64,000 nt of DNA from Salvator merianae (taxonomy: Eukaryota; Chordata; Lepidosauria; Squamata; Teiidae): NCBI GenBank assembly GCA_003586115.2, contig QVOM02000025.1, positions 48,646,163 through 48,710,162 of the forward strand. The letters are read 5' to 3'. Of the stretch, positions 11,031-23,989 are shown piece after piece; the stretch's first letter is position 1; every line of letters starts with the position of its first letter. A program made the translations under genes and the position numbers. Below the pieces are notes generated by a model. It was not told where the DNA came from and searched no databases. It saw only the letters and a list, made by a program, of their open reading frames with translations.

Positions 11031-12566
11031 TATATTGCTCCAAAAATATCAAGGGAACACATAAGTATCACAGTATAACCTCAAGTCACTTAAATTTCAG
11101 GAATATAAATCTGTCCATTTAGGAAGCATAAGCAATTGTCAATCAATTTCACCTGCTTTGGTGCAAAGGAAAGTGACAACAGGTGCACTGGGGGGGGGGG
11201 GCAACAGCAAGAGATCCCCAGAAAGGGAATGGTTTTGCAGGTGGTGATCACACATAGTACTCTCTCCTGACTGATTCTTCCCTTGTTCTGCATTTTGTTA
11301 GTATCCTTGTTACTACTAGTAGCATGAGATGGTATCTGCAGCCCATTCAGGTTGCACAAGTAGTCTAACTCTTCCATGATAGCACAAGAAGGTTTGAAAT
11401 GTCTCCCAGCACAGTTTCAAGAGTATAGAGCTGATTCCAGAACACTGATGAGGAGGAGTGGACAGGGCTATAGAAGGGCCTCAGGACTGGTATCTGCTTC
11501 TTTGTGCAAGGAGGAACAGGAAGAGCATTGCCAGAGCCCTACAAAATGACATCCAGCAGACTACTGGAGTGCATGTTTCTAACCAAACTGTCAGAAACAG
11601 ACTCCATGTGGATGGCCTCAGGGCCCAATGTCCTGTACTGGGAACTGTGATCACGGCCCAGCAACATGCAAATTGATTGGCAATCACCAGAAAACACACA
11701 AAATTGGCAGGTCTACCACTGGTGCTCCATTCTCTCCAGTGATGAGAGCAGCTTCACACTGAGCACATTTGACAGGTGTGAGTCTGGAGATGCCATGGCG
11801 AACTTCATGCTGCCTACAACACCATTTAGCATGACCAGTTGGCAGTGAGTCAGTAATGGTTTGAGGAGGCATATCCTTGGAGGGTCACAAAAGCCTTCAC
11901 ATGATAGCCAATGGTACCCTGACTGCTGTTAGGTACTGGGATGAAATCCTCAAAGCCATTGTCATGCCTTATGCTGGTGCAGTGGGCCCTGGGTTCCTCC
12001 TGTTACAGGACAATGCCCAGCCTCATGTGGCCGGAGTGTGTAGGCAGTTCCTGGATGATGAAGGCATTGATGCCATTGACTAGCCCTTACATTCCTCTGA
12101 TCTGAATCCAATTAAGAACCTCTGGGACATGATGTATGGGTGCATACAATACTGTCAGTTAGTGCCACCGACTGTCCAGGAGCTCACTGATGGTCTGTTC
12201 CAGACCTGCGAGGAGATCCTTCAGGACACCACCTGACATCTCATCAGGAGCATGGCCAGATGTTGGTGCGAGTGCATACAGACATGTGGGGACCATACAG
12301 ACTACTGAGTCACATTATGAATTGCTGTGATAAAATTCATGCAAATTGGATCTGCCTGTAATTTCAATCTTTTCTTTAATTTTTGGAGTGATTTAGAATA
12401 CAGCCCTCAATTAGTTGATGGTTTTGGTTTCTATTGACCTTTGATAATCATTTTGCTCTCAATGAATTACACAGTTTCTATCAGTAAAGATTTTCAGCAT
12501 GAATCTTTTTTTCATCAAGATCCTATGTGTGATTTAAGTGTTCCTTTAATTGTTTTGAGCACTGTA
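11031..12566 (+). mobile_element. Tc1-like DNA transposon, nearly complete (about 1.53 kb)
   Basis: Both ends carry TA dinucleotides and the inverted ends align: the left 'TTGCTCCAAAAATATCAAGG' region and the reverse complement of the right 'CCTTTAATTGTTTTGAGCA' region share the TGCTC-AAAA-AA-AAGGGAACAC pattern. Length fits the usual 1.5-1.7 kb of Tc1 elements. It encloses a decayed transposase at 11324-12308. The inferred family is the Tc1 group common in fishes and amphibians whose ends read CAGTGCTCAAAA; this is from memory of the family and needs a database check. Confidence 0.85.
11324..12308 (+). pseudogene. Tc1-like DDE transposase pseudogene
   Basis: Tc1 transposases cut and paste their own element using an N-terminal paired-like DNA-binding region and a DD34E catalytic core. 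Recognisable here: a start region MRWYLQP at 11324; the helix-turn-helix-like stretch '[25 protein letters not shown]'-type sequence at about 11520-11610; the first catalytic block 'SILSSDESSFTLS' (D in SDES) at about 11730-11765; 'LLQDNAQPHVAGVC' (second D in QDN) at about 12000-12045; and 'SSDLNPIKNLWD' at about 12095-12128, where the usual glutamate of 'DLNPIEHLWD' is replaced by lysine. Several frameshifts and in-frame stops (for example at about 11846 and 12081) break it. It cannot make an active enzyme. Its terminal repeats are still visible, so it could in principle have been mobilised in trans before decay. Confidence 0.9.
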
Positions 12567-13515
12567 CACACACGCACATGCACACACATACACACAATGA
12601 ACCCCAAGTCCAAATGATACAAACTTTCTCGGACATGGAAAACATTATTTTTCTATTAAAGCAAACTTTCCCAGACACATTTTTTTTTTTTTTTGCATAT
12701 GATAGATGGAATGTAAGCAATATAAATCCCCAACAAATTTCATAAGCTCCATTTTTAAACTATGACGTTTTATGTCTGCAAAATACCTAGTCCATGACTG
12801 CATCCTCAAACAGTAAAGCAAAAAGACTTGAATGTGGCTTAGGGATGGTAGCATCCACATATTAGTGCTTCTAATCCAAATTGAAGACCATAAAATGTAC
12901 TTTTAAAGGTCTTCAATGTGGATTAGTGGTGAAATGGAACTACTACTATCTCCATGCTACCACCTCTGAGCTTCTTTAAGGCCACTTTTTTATGTGGCAC
13001 ATGCAGTTTTTATCACAAAGGATGGATTATTTATGTTTATCATAATTAACTCCACTTGGCTTATGGATTGTCCTCCAACATCAATTTTATTTTAGAAATA
13101 CAGCAAGAAAAATCAGTCAATTAAATAAAGTGATTGAACACAGCTGACACTTGTTCAGGATTTCCTCAAGCACCTTACAATTAGAGCTACAGTGTTCTGG
13201 AACTTCCTGGTTTAGCGAATTTTTGGCAAGGACTGTTATTGATGGTGCTTGTTGATGATAGCAGAATTTTACTGAAGTGGATGAAATTATTTGCACTTGA
13301 ATGCCATAGTAGACTCTGTATAATTGTATCCAAAGCAGAACACACTAGAAAAATGAACAGCATCTACCATGTTTTTTGTTTGTTTTTTGGCTTGGCTGTT
13401 CTGACCATGTATCACTGTTTCTGTAGCAGTTGCACAGTATTTTTCTTGCTGTCTGCACATACTGAGATCACTGGATTACTATTATGCTAGAATTATCCAC
13501 TCTCAATTGCAACTG
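12567..13515. other. Non-coding sequence with a short (CA)n tract
   Basis: A CA-rich stretch (about 12567-12596) borders the right end of the Tc1 element. Otherwise there is nothing recognisable. Confidence 0.45.
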
Positions 13516-13991
13516 CCACATAGTGCGGACACTGTCCACACTGTGTGACCCTAGTGACTTAGCTGAAGCAGGCTACAAGTAGCCATGCCAAATCCTGACC
13601 ATGGCAGTCTCTGGGAAGTGTCTAGTCACTGCCATGGTGACTGGTAGGGTCATGCAGTGCACAGATGCACACAGGTGCAGTTTTGTGCTCCACAACCTTA
13701 CCGGGAGGTGATAGTCACCTCCCAGTAAGGTGCATTCATACTTACCTGGGGTCACTGCAACTGGGCCAACACAATAAACTGTTCATGTTTGTGTGACCAC
13801 TTGATTGTGCCTGCATGATTGGCTGATTGTACCTGTGTGCATCTGTGTGCTGTGTGACCCTCCCGGTCACCATGGCAGTGGCTGGATGCTTCCCAGATGC
13901 TGCCATGGTCTAAACTGGGCATGGCTAACTGTAGCCTGCTTCAGTTAAGTCACTAGAGCCACATAGTGTGGAAAGTGTCCATACTGTGTGG
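13516..13991. mobile_element. Inverted-repeat element with 61-bp arms, hairpin-core family
   Basis: Arms 13516-13576 and 13931-13991 are inverted copies with about eight mismatches in 61. The inner half (CTAGTGACTTA..TGAAGCAGGCTAC) is nearly identical. Between them lie the 'CCATGGCAG...CTGCCATGG' core twice (13590-13640 and 13868-13912) and a perfect-looking 'ACCTTACCGGGAGGTGA' stem-loop at about 13693-13731. The homology to the element at 47150-47669 continues to about 14012 (AGACTAATTAGTC), so the true right border may lie there. No coding capacity. Confidence 0.75.
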
Positions 13992-14019
13992 TAAATGACC
14001 ACAATAGAACAGACTAATT

Positions 14020-15540
14020 AGTCTCTCCTATCATGGTAAATGCAAAAACACCCAGGCCATGGTCCAACATCATAAATTTAATCCATATCAGAAGAGTACA
14101 AGGATTGAATTTGTCTTCTGATCGTTCCCACAGTCATAGTTTAACATGGACTCAAATCGTACTTGCTCGTTCCCACACTGATATTTCCCATGCTTGGCAT
14201 GGAGAAACAGTAGCTTTTCTGCCTCCACTCCTCATCAAATTCTCCTCCCTGTGCAGTCAGTGATTGGCTGCAGTCCCAATGTTCAAATCTTGATGTCACA
14301 GGGGCCGGATTTCACCAATTTAGTCCAGAAAAACTACGGAACGGCAAGATCATGTCAGGCCAGCGGGAACTGAAGACGGCTTGTAAACTGATTAAATGCC
14401 GTGTCAGAACACGGTCCCAGTGACTCTACTGTTGACTCACTGTAAAGTTATCCTTATGGCTACATATTAATAAATAAGACTAGGAATTTTCCAAACATTT
14501 TCCCCACTTATGCAGAGTAGAACTAGCTATGTGAATAGGAAGCATTTAAAAGAAGAAAAAAAAAGAATTTGATAATAATAATTGTTTGTATACCAGATAT
14601 GCAGCCTTTTAACATTATGCTTAGTTCACTTAAAATTTTGTAAAGTCACTTTTAACAAAGGAAACAAGTTAGCTGCATGGATCCTATGCTGTTTTGTTTT
14701 GTTTTCATAATGTTTATTCCTTTGGCCCATACCTAGATTTTGTATTAATCTTCCTCAGTGGATTTTCAATGCTAGAGATGCACTTACCTCAAATGTGAAT
14801 TATTACTTCAGGTAAGACTTCATAGAAAGGGGTAAGTTCCCTCTCAATTCATTCTAGCAATGTGGAAGTGGGAAGCTTCCAGGCTAAAGCTATCTGCTGT
14901 TTTTAAAACTTGCAATAAAATGCAAGGACACATGTACCTGACTCAAACGGCATTTCTGCACTTCTGGTCTGGATCTAGAAGGGAACTATGGGTCTCCCTT
15001 TTGCATATATATGGGTCAGTGATAAGTTATATAAAGCAACTTGTGGTGCTTGCTGTAGCAAGAAGTTGATGCAATTCAATCTCTGCATGTTTGCTAGAGA
15101 AATCTAATTAAATAGCAAGTTGTTAATATTTTCCCTGTGTCAGATAAAGCACTTTCAACATGTAGTAGTCTTGGCATGTAGTAAAAACAAACAAACAATA
15201 ACTTAGTTGCTCAGCTTTTTATGTCTCCTTTTGTCTCTTATTCTTATATGGGGAAACTAATGAAAAACAACAGAAAACCCATTTTTAGTTGAATATGATT
15301 CTCAGTTTATGTTTGGAGTTTAAGGGTACATCGCGGAATAGAATTTTTGTCACAGGCAGACACCTTATTTTGAAAACTTCTGCAGCCTAATATACTATTT
15401 ATTTTTGAGTTAAAATGAAAATACAAGAATATGCTAGGAGTTCAATGAATGATTTTTATTTATTTTGGCATCCACTCTAAATATGCCATTTAGCTGTCAA
15501 GAAGGAAGCACAGACAGCCTTTCTTTTTTCTTCTTTATCA
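14020..15540. other. Non-coding sequence, nothing assigned
   Basis: The part at 14028-14440 is less AT-rich and has two copies of CGTTCCCAC (about 14122 and 14171). It may be another DNA-transposon relic, but I could not find paired termini. The remainder is plain AT-rich sequence. Confidence 0.4.
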
Positions 15541-15544
15541 CAGC

Positions 15545-18500
15545 TCTTACTACTGTATGTGCACTCTGCAGCCAGGTTGGTGTGTCCCTCGCCCGGCCTG
15601 CAGGGGAGTCGCCTGGCGGCGTGCTGCTCCTGGACATCCTGTGGCCGCTGCCACCGCCGAAGAGGGCTGTGCAGTGGACATTTGCACTCCGGTTCGTGTG
15701 GTTCCCTGGCCCGGACGTTCACCTCTCTTTCCCCCAAAGCCTGGAGGCAATTTGCCGAAGGAGCACCACCCGTGACTGCCGCTTGCCGGGAGAGCTGCTG
15801 GTGTGGGTCACCCCAGTGTTTTAGACTGGGGTTTTGAGTTGGGGTATGGGTTTTAGACTGAGGTTTTGAGTTGGGGTTAGAGGGTATTGGGGGGCTGGTA
15901 GGGTCTATTTTAATTAAGTGTGTTTGGGGTGGATGTGGAGTGTGAGTGGGGAGTGTGTGGGGAGTGGAGGTACCGGCCTGCCGAGGGAGGACAGGGCCGG
16001 GGGATGGGGAGGGGCAATCTCTGGGATGGTAGAGAGTCGGAACATACCTGTTTTGCTGGGGAGAGGCAGATATGGCAGGAGCCAGGGGGTAGGCCGCACT
16101 CGGGGAAAGAGGGCCCGCTGCTTAAAAGCGGTTCCCCATTCTGGCCCCTCAGAATCAGAATCACCTAGAGGCTCAACCCGTGGTACTGGTGATAGGCAAT
16201 GTCCGGGCCCTGAGCTCCGGCTGCTGCTGCTTAATGCCAGGTCAGTGAATAATAAAGCTCCCCTCATTCGGGACCTGCTTTCGGACGAGGTGGCTGACCT
16301 GGCATGTGTGACTCAAACCTGGCTGGGCCCTGAGGGAGGTGTTCCTCTCTTGGAAATCTGCCCAGCCGGGTTTCAGGTGTGGCACCAGCTACGACCCCAG
16401 GGAAGGGGTGGCGGAGTGGCGATTATTGCCCGGAAGACGCTTAGCCTGCGCAGGCTCGCTACTCCCGAGATTGCGGGTTGTGAGTTCCTCTTTGTGAAGT
16501 TGGACCTAGGGGTTCAGGTGGGCTTGTTGCTCGCATACCTACCTCCCAACTACGTGTCAACTGCCCTGCCTGTGCTACTTGAGGAGGTCGCCAGGCTGGT
16601 CGTTGAGTCTCCCAGACTTATAGTCTTGGGGGACTTTAATGTGCCATCACTCGGCGAATCCTCGGGGTTGGCGCAGGAGTTCATGGCTTCCAAGGCAACC
16701 ATGGACCTGACCCAGGTAGTTCAGGGCCCGACTCACGGGAAGGGACACACACCCAACATGGTATTCCTCTCGGGACAGTTGAGTAATGAGCTGATTTTAA
16801 GGGGCTTAGATATTGTGCCCTTGTCATGGTCAGATCATTCTCTGCTACGGCTTGACTTCAGGGTGCCAATCCTTCACCGTAGGGAGGCAGAACCGATTAG
16901 GTGGTTCCGCCCCAGATGCCTAATGGACCCGATGGGCTTTCAAAGGGCGCTTGGGGAAGTAGCGGACTCGCTTATACACAATTTGGCGGAGTCCCTGGCA
17001 ATGGCCTGGAATATGGCCGTGAAGGGGCCTCTTGATCGGATTGCGCCTATGCGACCTCTCTGTGGTAGTAGACCCAGAAGGTCTCCTTGGTTCACCGAGG
17101 AACTCAGGGGGATGAAACGCCAGAAGAGACGTCTAGAGAACCGTTGGAGGGCCAGTAAATCCGAGTCTGACCGAACACAACTAAGTTCTTATATTAAGAC
17201 TTATCTTGTGGCGATCAAGGTGGCAAGATTGGCGTATCTCTCCACAGTGATTGCGTCTGCGGAATCTCGCCCAGCCACCCTGTTTAGGGTGACTCGCTCC
17301 CTCCTTGGTGTGTGTGTGGGGGGGGGGGGAGGAAGAACCCGTGCAGGGTAGTGCTGAGGATTTTAATAATTTTTTCTCAGATAAAGTTGCTCAGATTCGG
17401 GAAGACCTGGACTCTGACTGGGAAGCAGTGTCGACTGAAAATGATTCAGTTGAGGTGACTGGGGCACGCCTTTGTCCAGTTATATGGGAAGAGTTTGAAC
17501 CGGTGACGCCTGATGAAGTGGACAAGGCCATGGGAGCTGTGAGCTCCGCCACCTGTTTATTGGATCCATGTCCCTCCTGGCTGGTTTCAACCAGCAGGGA
17601 AGTGACACGGGGCTGGGTCCAGGTGATTGTAAATGCTTCTTTGAGAGAGGGGCCATTTCCAGCTCCCTACAAGGAGGCGATTGTGCGCCCCCTCCTCAAG
17701 AAGCCTTCCCTGGACCCAACTGTTTTAAACAACTATCGTCCTGTCTCCAGCCTCCCCTTTATAGGGAAAGTTGTCGAGAAGGTGGTGGTGTTCCAGCTCC
17801 AGCGGTCCTTGGATGAAGCCGATTACCTAGGCCCATGGCAGTCTGGTTTCAGGCCCGGCTACAGCACTGAGACTGCCTTGGTCGCACTGATAGATGATCT
17901 CTGGTGGGCTCGGGATAGGGGTTATTCCTCTATCCTGGTGCTTCTTGACCTCTCGGCGGCTTTCAATACCATCGACCATGGTATCCTTCTGCGCCGGCTG
18001 GAGGGGTTGGGAGTGGGAGCCACCGTTTTACAGTGGTTTTCCTCCTACCTGTCTGGTCTGTTGCAGTCAGTGTTAGTAGGGAGGCAGAGGTCTGCCCCTA
18101 GGCCCCTCATTTGTGGGGTGCCTCAGGGGTCTGTCCTCTCCCCCCTGCTATTCAACATTTACATGAAACCACTGGGTGAGATCATCTGTCGTTATGGGGT
18201 GAGTTACCATCAATACGCTGATGATACTCAGCTGTACATTTCCACCCTGCACCAATTCAGTGAAGCGGTCGATGTATTGTGCCGGTGTCTGGAGGCTGTC
18301 AGGGTCTGGATGGGCATCAACAGACTTAGACTCAACCCTGACAAGACGGAATGGCTGTGGGTGTTACCTCCCAAGGACTCGGCCATCTGTCCATCCATTA
18401 CTTTGGGGGGGGGGGAATTGTTGACCTCCTCAGAGAAGGTCCGTAACCTGGGTGTGCTCCTTGATCCGCAGCTGACTTTGGAACATCATCTGTCGGCTGT

Positions 18501-19275
18501 GGCAAGGGGAGCATTTGCCCAGGTTCGGTTAGTCCATCAGTTACGGCCTTATTTGGATAGGGAGTCCCTCCTTACAGTTGCTCATGCCCTCATCACCTCG
18601 AGGATCGACTACTGCAATGCTCTCTACATGGGGCTACCTTTGAAGAGTGTCCGGAGACTGCAGGTAGTCCAAAATGCAGCCGCGCAAGCTATATCTGGCT
18701 TGCCTAGATATGCCAGTGTCTCTCCAACACTCCGTGAGCTGCATTGGCTGCCGGTTAGTCTCCATACCCAATTCAAAGTGTTGGTAGTTACCTATAAAGC
18801 CCTACATGGCTTAGGACCAGGTTACTTATGGGACCGTCTCCTGCCTCATGTATCCCAGCAGCCGGTCACGAGCCACAGAGTTGGCCTTCTCCAGGTCCCG
18901 TCAGTCAATCAATGTCGGCTGGCGGCCCCAGGGGAAGGGCCTTCTCTGTGGCGGCTCCGACCCTGTGGAACCAGCTCCCCCTAGAGATCCGTACTGCCCC
19001 TACTCTCTTGGCCTTTCGGAAGATCTTAAAAACACACCTTTGCCGGCAGGCCTGGGGTCACTGAATTTGATGCTCCATTTGATTGGTAGGATGACTGTGT
19101 AGTGTGAACGTTACTTAGGAATGTATGTTAGGTTTGGGGTTTTAGATAGATTTTAAATTGTAATTTTAGATTTTAAATTTTAAATTTGATTAGTATTATG
19201 TGTATTTATATGTTGTAAGCCACCCCGAGTCTTCGGAGAGGGGCGGCATACAAATCCAATTAATAAATAAATGTA
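15545..19275 (+). mobile_element. Near full-length L2/CR1-L3-type LINE retrotransposon
   Basis: A non-LTR retrotransposon that copies itself by target-primed reverse transcription. It begins with a GC-rich 5' untranslated region (about 15545-15917), follows with one long ORF2-like reading frame (15918-19064, broken) and ends with a 3' region of about 200 bp containing the hairpin-forming block 'CCCCGAGTCTTCGGAGAGGGG' shortened here to its core CCGAGTCTTCGG, then CATACAAAT and a short (AATA)n tail at about 19255-19273. No separate ORF1 is apparent. The 3' end is of the type found in many squamate LINE copies. The left border is estimated from the change in base composition, since no target duplication was identified. 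It is one of the youngest LINEs in the window, judged by its long frames. Confidence 0.85.
15918..19064 (+). pseudogene. L2-type LINE ORF2: AP endonuclease and reverse transcriptase, two frameshifts
   Basis: ORF2 proteins nick target DNA and reverse transcribe the element RNA. Frame 1 (15918-17351) holds the APE-type endonuclease: 'LLLNARSVNNK' at about residues 102-112, 'VLGDFNV' (residues about 236-242) and 'LSWSDHSLLRLDF' (about 304-316). The usual catalytic Glu of 'TETWL' is Gln (CAA at 16314-16316) and the usual Asp of 'TLDLVF' is Asn (AAC at 16755-16757). Frame 2 (from about 17305 to 18984) holds the reverse transcriptase: 'NNYRPVSSLPFIGK', 'SGFRPGYSTETALV', 'VLLDLSAAFNTIDH', 'GVPQGSVLSPLLFNIYM' and the catalytic 'YADDTQLY'. 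The frame changes at a G-run (17318-17330) and again near 18930-18950, after which the conserved C-terminal block 'RAFSVAAPTLWNQLP' and a stop at 19062-19064 follow in a third frame. Clear family call; clade L2 versus CR1-L3 is less certain. Confidence 0.9.
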
Positions 19276-19339
19276 TTTATGTTAGTGCGTATGCATATGC
19301 ATGGTATTTGGATTGCTTTAAAACACATAGTGCTAGTAT

Positions 19340-19369
19340 TCTTTCTTCTTCTTCTTCTTCTTCTTCTTT
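19340..19369. repeat. (CTT)n microsatellite
   Basis: About nine CTT units followed by a short T run and A run. Confidence 0.9.
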
Positions 19370-19767
19370 TTTAAAAAAAAAACATGTTGAAAGAAGAGGT
19401 GAACAGGGAGAAAAACCACACAAAACAAAATCCTCTGCACAATTTCTAACTGTTAATAATATATTAAAGATTTAAGGTTGGATGAAAAGCAGTATGAACA
19501 GAGTCATGCAGCCAGCATAATGGGGAAAAGGAAGTGAATGCATAAATAAATTACTTGGGCAGGCAAAGAACGAATCCATAGAGACTCATGGCAACATATT
19601 GTCAGAAGACAGCTTCAGGCAAAATAAGTGAAAATCACAAAGAACAGATATGAAACACAAAAAAGGAAATAAAATTCCTGGAAGAAAGAAAAATGAAAGG
19701 TATAATAATATTTCTGATAGAAATAGACTGATAGTGCACAAGGAGAATATATACAAGAATAAATATG

Positions 19768-19768
<1 letters not shown>

Positions 19769-19798
<30 letters not shown>
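19769..19798. repeat. (TG)n microsatellite
   Basis: Fourteen to fifteen TG dinucleotides. Confidence 0.95.
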
Positions 19799-19800
<2 letters not shown>

Positions 19801-20051
19801 TTTAGTGAACCAAATGACTTCCATTTATATATTTGTTTCAAATGTTTATACCCAACCCTTCACCATAAGTTCCAGAGCAGGTTATAACATTTGATAAAAT
19901 AAATAAAAATGTATATAGAAATACATACATATAAAGTCTACTTAAAATATAACCATCCCAGGATGGCAGGATAACATTCAGAGGGAGCTCGCCAGTTTGG
20001 CCTTGTGGTTAGAGTGTCAGTCTCTTATCTGGAACTCTTCCGGTTCGAGAC

Positions 20052-21103
<1,052 letters not shown>

Positions 21104-22113
21104 TTCGAGACTGCACTCTTCATGTAGCCAGCTGGGTGACCTTGGGCTCCTCACAGCTCTGTTCTGAGTTCTGATAGCCCCACCTGCCTCACAAGGTGTC
21201 TGTTGTAGGAAGAAGAACAGCTTTGAGTCCCCTCAGGGTGAGAAAAGGGGGGTCCAAAAAACCCAACTCTTCCTTCTTCTCCTCCTCCTCCTTCTTCGAA
21301 GGTCTGGATAAAGAGGAATGTTTTAACCAGACACTAAAAAGCATACACAATAGACATCTGGTTGTCCCAGAGCCTGGGTGCTACCACAGAAAAGGTCCTA
21401 TCCAGTGCAACTATCTTCCATGCTTCTGGGGTCAGTGGAATTACAAAAAAGCTGTCTGTGTTCTTTATGTCTGATCAGGTCTGTATGGTAGAAATTGATT
21501 CTTTAGATATTCAGGGTCCAAGTCATTTAGGTCTTTGTAATATTAACATCTTGAATTGGACCCAGCAGTGAATAGCAGCCAGTGCAAATATTTATAGATC
21601 AGAGTGATTTGTGCTTGGCCAGAAACTCCTGCCAACAGCTGAGTTGCTGCATTCTGCACTACTATCAGCTTCCAGATTATGTTCAAAGGTAGCCCCATGC
21701 AGAGGGCATTGTAATAGTCTAGTCTAGCAGACCAGTCGGAGGTAGAGAAAAGCACTTTTGGCTGCTACTGATGCCTGAACCTAAATCACAGCAATGGATC
21801 CAGAAGCACCCCTAAGTCACACACTCATTCTTTCTGAACCAGAACAACTCCATCCAGAATTGGGTGCCCTTCAGCTTCCTTGTCTGGAATCAGTTTCAAT
21901 TTATTGAACCACATCCAACCCATTACTGCCTCCAGTTAGTGACTGAGGACCTCCTTTGCCTCCCGTGACTCAAAAGGAATGGAGAGATAGAGTTAGAATT
22001 CATACCTAAAAGAAGAAAGGTCATTGCCAAGTCCAGCAGAACACCAGTGTGGTTTATGAGTATTGTACAAGAAGTCATTAAAAGCAAGAACAACCACGAA
22101 AGCAGTCAAACCA

Positions 22114-22199
22114 AAAGAAAGAAAGAAAGAAAGGAAGGAAGGAAGGAAGGAAGGAAGGAAGGAAGGAAGGAAGGAAGGAAGGAAGGAAGGAAGGAAGGA
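22114..22199. repeat. (AAAG)n(AAGG)n microsatellite
   Basis: Four to five AAAG units pass into about seventeen AAGG units. Confidence 0.95.
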
Positions 22200-22309
22200 C
22201 AGACATGGAAATTGTAGAGAAGCTAAATTATTTCCCCCTCTATTTTCCCAGAGGAAAATAGGATACCTATGCCTGTAGCTGAAGCTTTTTTTTTTTTTTT
22301 TCCCCTAGG

Positions 22310-22610
22310 AAAGGAGTTAAGTAAATTAAATTGGACAGAGGTAACCAAGGATGAGGTCCTCAAGTATCTGGAGAAATTAAATGCTAACAAATCTCCAGGA
22401 TCAGAAGGCAACATTCACCCAAGAGACCTTATTGCAACAAAAAATGTTGAACTTCTGGGGGGGAGGGACATTCCCTAAGGTTAGGATCTGTGACTGAAGA
22501 AGGTAGTAAATGCTACATCAATCTCCAAAAAGGATCCAGGGTAACCCCAGGAAATTACAGATAAGTAAGGTCCTTTAGAATTGGGTCTCTTATTAAATGT
22601 AACGTTTTTG
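22310..22610 (+). pseudogene. CR1 LINE ORF2 fragment (upstream of the RT core)
   Basis: The frame from 22269 reads 'VTKDEVLKYLEKLNANKSPG' and 'NIHPRDL', the region just upstream of the reverse transcriptase core in CR1 ORF2. The following stretch ('aaaaaggatccaggg', 'ggaaattacagataagtaagg') corresponds to the FKKGSRDDPGNYRPVS region in a shifted frame. It is truncated on both sides. The fragment at 41690-42292 covers the same region. Confidence 0.8.
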
Positions 22611-23029
22611 AAAGGAAAGGATTCTTCACAGGGCCGTTCTAGAGAGCCAGCAGTACTACTGACTTAAGTGGTGTTAGTTTAAAGGTGCTCAACCTGGGGC
22701 AGGCAGAAGCCAGCAGCTCATAAAATAATTTCTTGTGTGTGAATGTGTGCATGTGTACACACACACTGCCTGGCTCCTTCTTTTGGCCCACCTGCTCTGT
22801 CCAACCCCAAAGTGTTGCTTGCTGCCTTCCCTCCAATGGGAAAAATTATCCAGTGGCGTAGGAAAGTGGCACATCCAGCCAGGGTTCATAAGCTGCGTGT
22901 GTGGCAGCACAGCTCCTTCAACTGTCCCTCTCAGCTCTATCAATATGACCTCAATATGTTGTTTTGACTTTTTTCCCCCAGTAATCTTAGTGTGCATTGA
23001 CAGAGGGGTGGCAAACTTGGGCACAGCCC

Positions 23030-23505
23030 CAGGCAGCAAAAATTCTAGCCACGTCTCTGTGCTAGTCACCATGGTGGTGGCTGCAAATTTCCTTGCTGCT
23101 GCCATGGTGAGGATCAGGCTCGGGCCTAATCAGGCATCATACACCACGACTGGACATCGTGCAGCATGATCGGACATTGTGCAGTCCAATCAGACGTTGT
23201 ACAGCCCAATTGTAGAGTCCCGATCTGTCCCAATTGCCCAGTCATGCATGCATGATCAGCCAATTGTGCAGGCATTTTTGAGCAGTTGCACAGGCATGAT
23301 CACTGTGTTGCACAGGCCTGGATGGTTCACTACCAGGTAGGTGTGAATGCACCTTATCAGGAGATTACTATCACCACCTTGTAAGGTTGTGGAGCACTAA
23401 TTAGTGCTTTACAAGTAGTAGCAATTTGTTGCTTGGGTCTCCACAAGGTGTGGATGCACTTGACTAGCAAGCATCCTTGATGTTTAGTAGTAACAAGTGT
23501 GAACT
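23030..23505. mobile_element. Diverged member of the CCATGG hairpin-core family
   Basis: It carries 'CACCATGGTGGTGGCTG...GCTGCCATGGTGAGGAT' at 23068-23114. Further right it shares 'CTACCAGGTAGGTG', 'AGCACTAATTAGTGCT' and 'GACTAGCAAGCATCCTTGATG' with 47466-47650. The right border is near 'caagtgtgaac' (about 23505). The left border was not found. Confidence 0.6.
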
Positions 23506-23989
23506 GGTTCTATTCAAACACAGTTCAAAATGAACAAAGGGTGTTTGATGTGTTCATTTTTGTAGCAAATAATGCCTATGTTTGAATTTGCAGTGTGAAG
23601 TTGATTCAAACACTAGTAGCATTTGAAAAGCTGTTTTAAAAATAGTTTAATGCACCTTTTCCTTTAAAAAAGGCATATTTCTTCATCTTGATTGTGGTAA
23701 AGAGGTTTGGCTATTTGTGTTTGGGTGTCTTTTTTTCCCCCTTCCTTCTTTCTGCATAGAATAACAGGAAAATATCCCTTCCTATTGGCCAACAAGTTGC
23801 TTTTGCCAGTAAGAAATAGATTGAATACTAGGGCTTGAATCAATCAATTGCAAAAGGCAACACAATAACCAACAGGTGAAGATATAGTAAAAAGAAAGGA
23901 AAGGCATTGGAGAAAGGGAAATATATACTCAAATGAATGTTGATTTCTAGAAAATAGCAAAGTGAACTAAGAAAATCTTCTTAAATGAG

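Noticed and set aside
15477..16267. Overlapping frames on the minus strand opposite the LINE 5' region
   Set aside because: They are shadows of GC-rich LINE untranslated and coding sequence, without any family motif.
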